DNA of 5,734 bases from Candidatus Bathyarchaeota archaeon JdFR-04 (lineage in GTDB: Archaea > Thermoproteota > Bathyarchaeia > Bathyarchaeales > UBA233). Numbering within the stretch: position 1 is the first letter of the stretch; each line of letters opens with the position of its first letter. Positions 5,036-5,734 of this stretch are shown piece after piece. The translations under genes were made by a program, and so were the position numbers. Location of the stretch: positions 1-5,734 of the forward strand of contig MTLR01000079.1 in the NCBI GenBank assembly GCA_002010925.1, written 5' to 3'. The notes under the pieces are model-generated. The model searched no databases, had not been told where the DNA came from, and saw only the letters and a list, made by a program, of their open reading frames with translations.

Positions 5036-5734
<699 letters not shown>

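Overview
This window looks like chromosomal DNA from an archaeon. The reasons are a serine tRNA gene interrupted by introns, one of them at the canonical archaeal 37/38 site, A/T-rich TATA-type promoters in front of genes, a membrane-anchored winged-helix protein of a type common in archaea, and an archaeal-style galactose-1-phosphate uridylyltransferase (GalT) beside a glycogen-debranching glucosidase. Moderate GC, a CCA-encoding tRNA and more than one tRNA intron would suit a TACK-type lineage such as Bathyarchaeia, but that placement is inference. I see no insertion sequence, CRISPR array, phage gene or rRNA.

Layout. Left (1-2310): the 3' part of a glycogen-debranching enzyme gene (+) runs tail to tail into a complete galT (-), with only two bases between the stop codons. 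Both act in glycogen/hexose-phosphate metabolism. Centre left (2311-2544): an A/T-rich promoter region lies between galT and a divergent tRNA-Ser(CGA) gene. That gene carries a 41-nt intron in the anticodon loop and about 18 extra bases in the D-loop, best read as a second small intron. Centre (2545-3275): a small glyoxalase-fold (VOC) gene whose first strand appears frameshifted, then about 280 bases of A/T-rich DNA containing a possible short gene remnant and the promoter of the next gene.

Right half (3276-5734): two exported or membrane proteins are encoded in tandem on + but separated by a pyrimidine-rich terminator/promoter segment. The first is a 203-residue secreted, helical, probably glycosylated protein with a proline-rich tail. 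The second is a 332-residue protein with a signal peptide, an extracytoplasmic domain, one membrane span and a cytoplasmic winged helix-turn-helix. The window ends with the 3' part of a PLP-dependent cystathionine gamma-synthase-family gene on -, convergent with the winged-helix gene.

The most noteworthy signals are the doubly interrupted tRNA-Ser gene, the single symmetric TATA element that could serve both galT and the tRNA, and the membrane-tethered regulator beside an unrecognised secreted coiled-coil protein.
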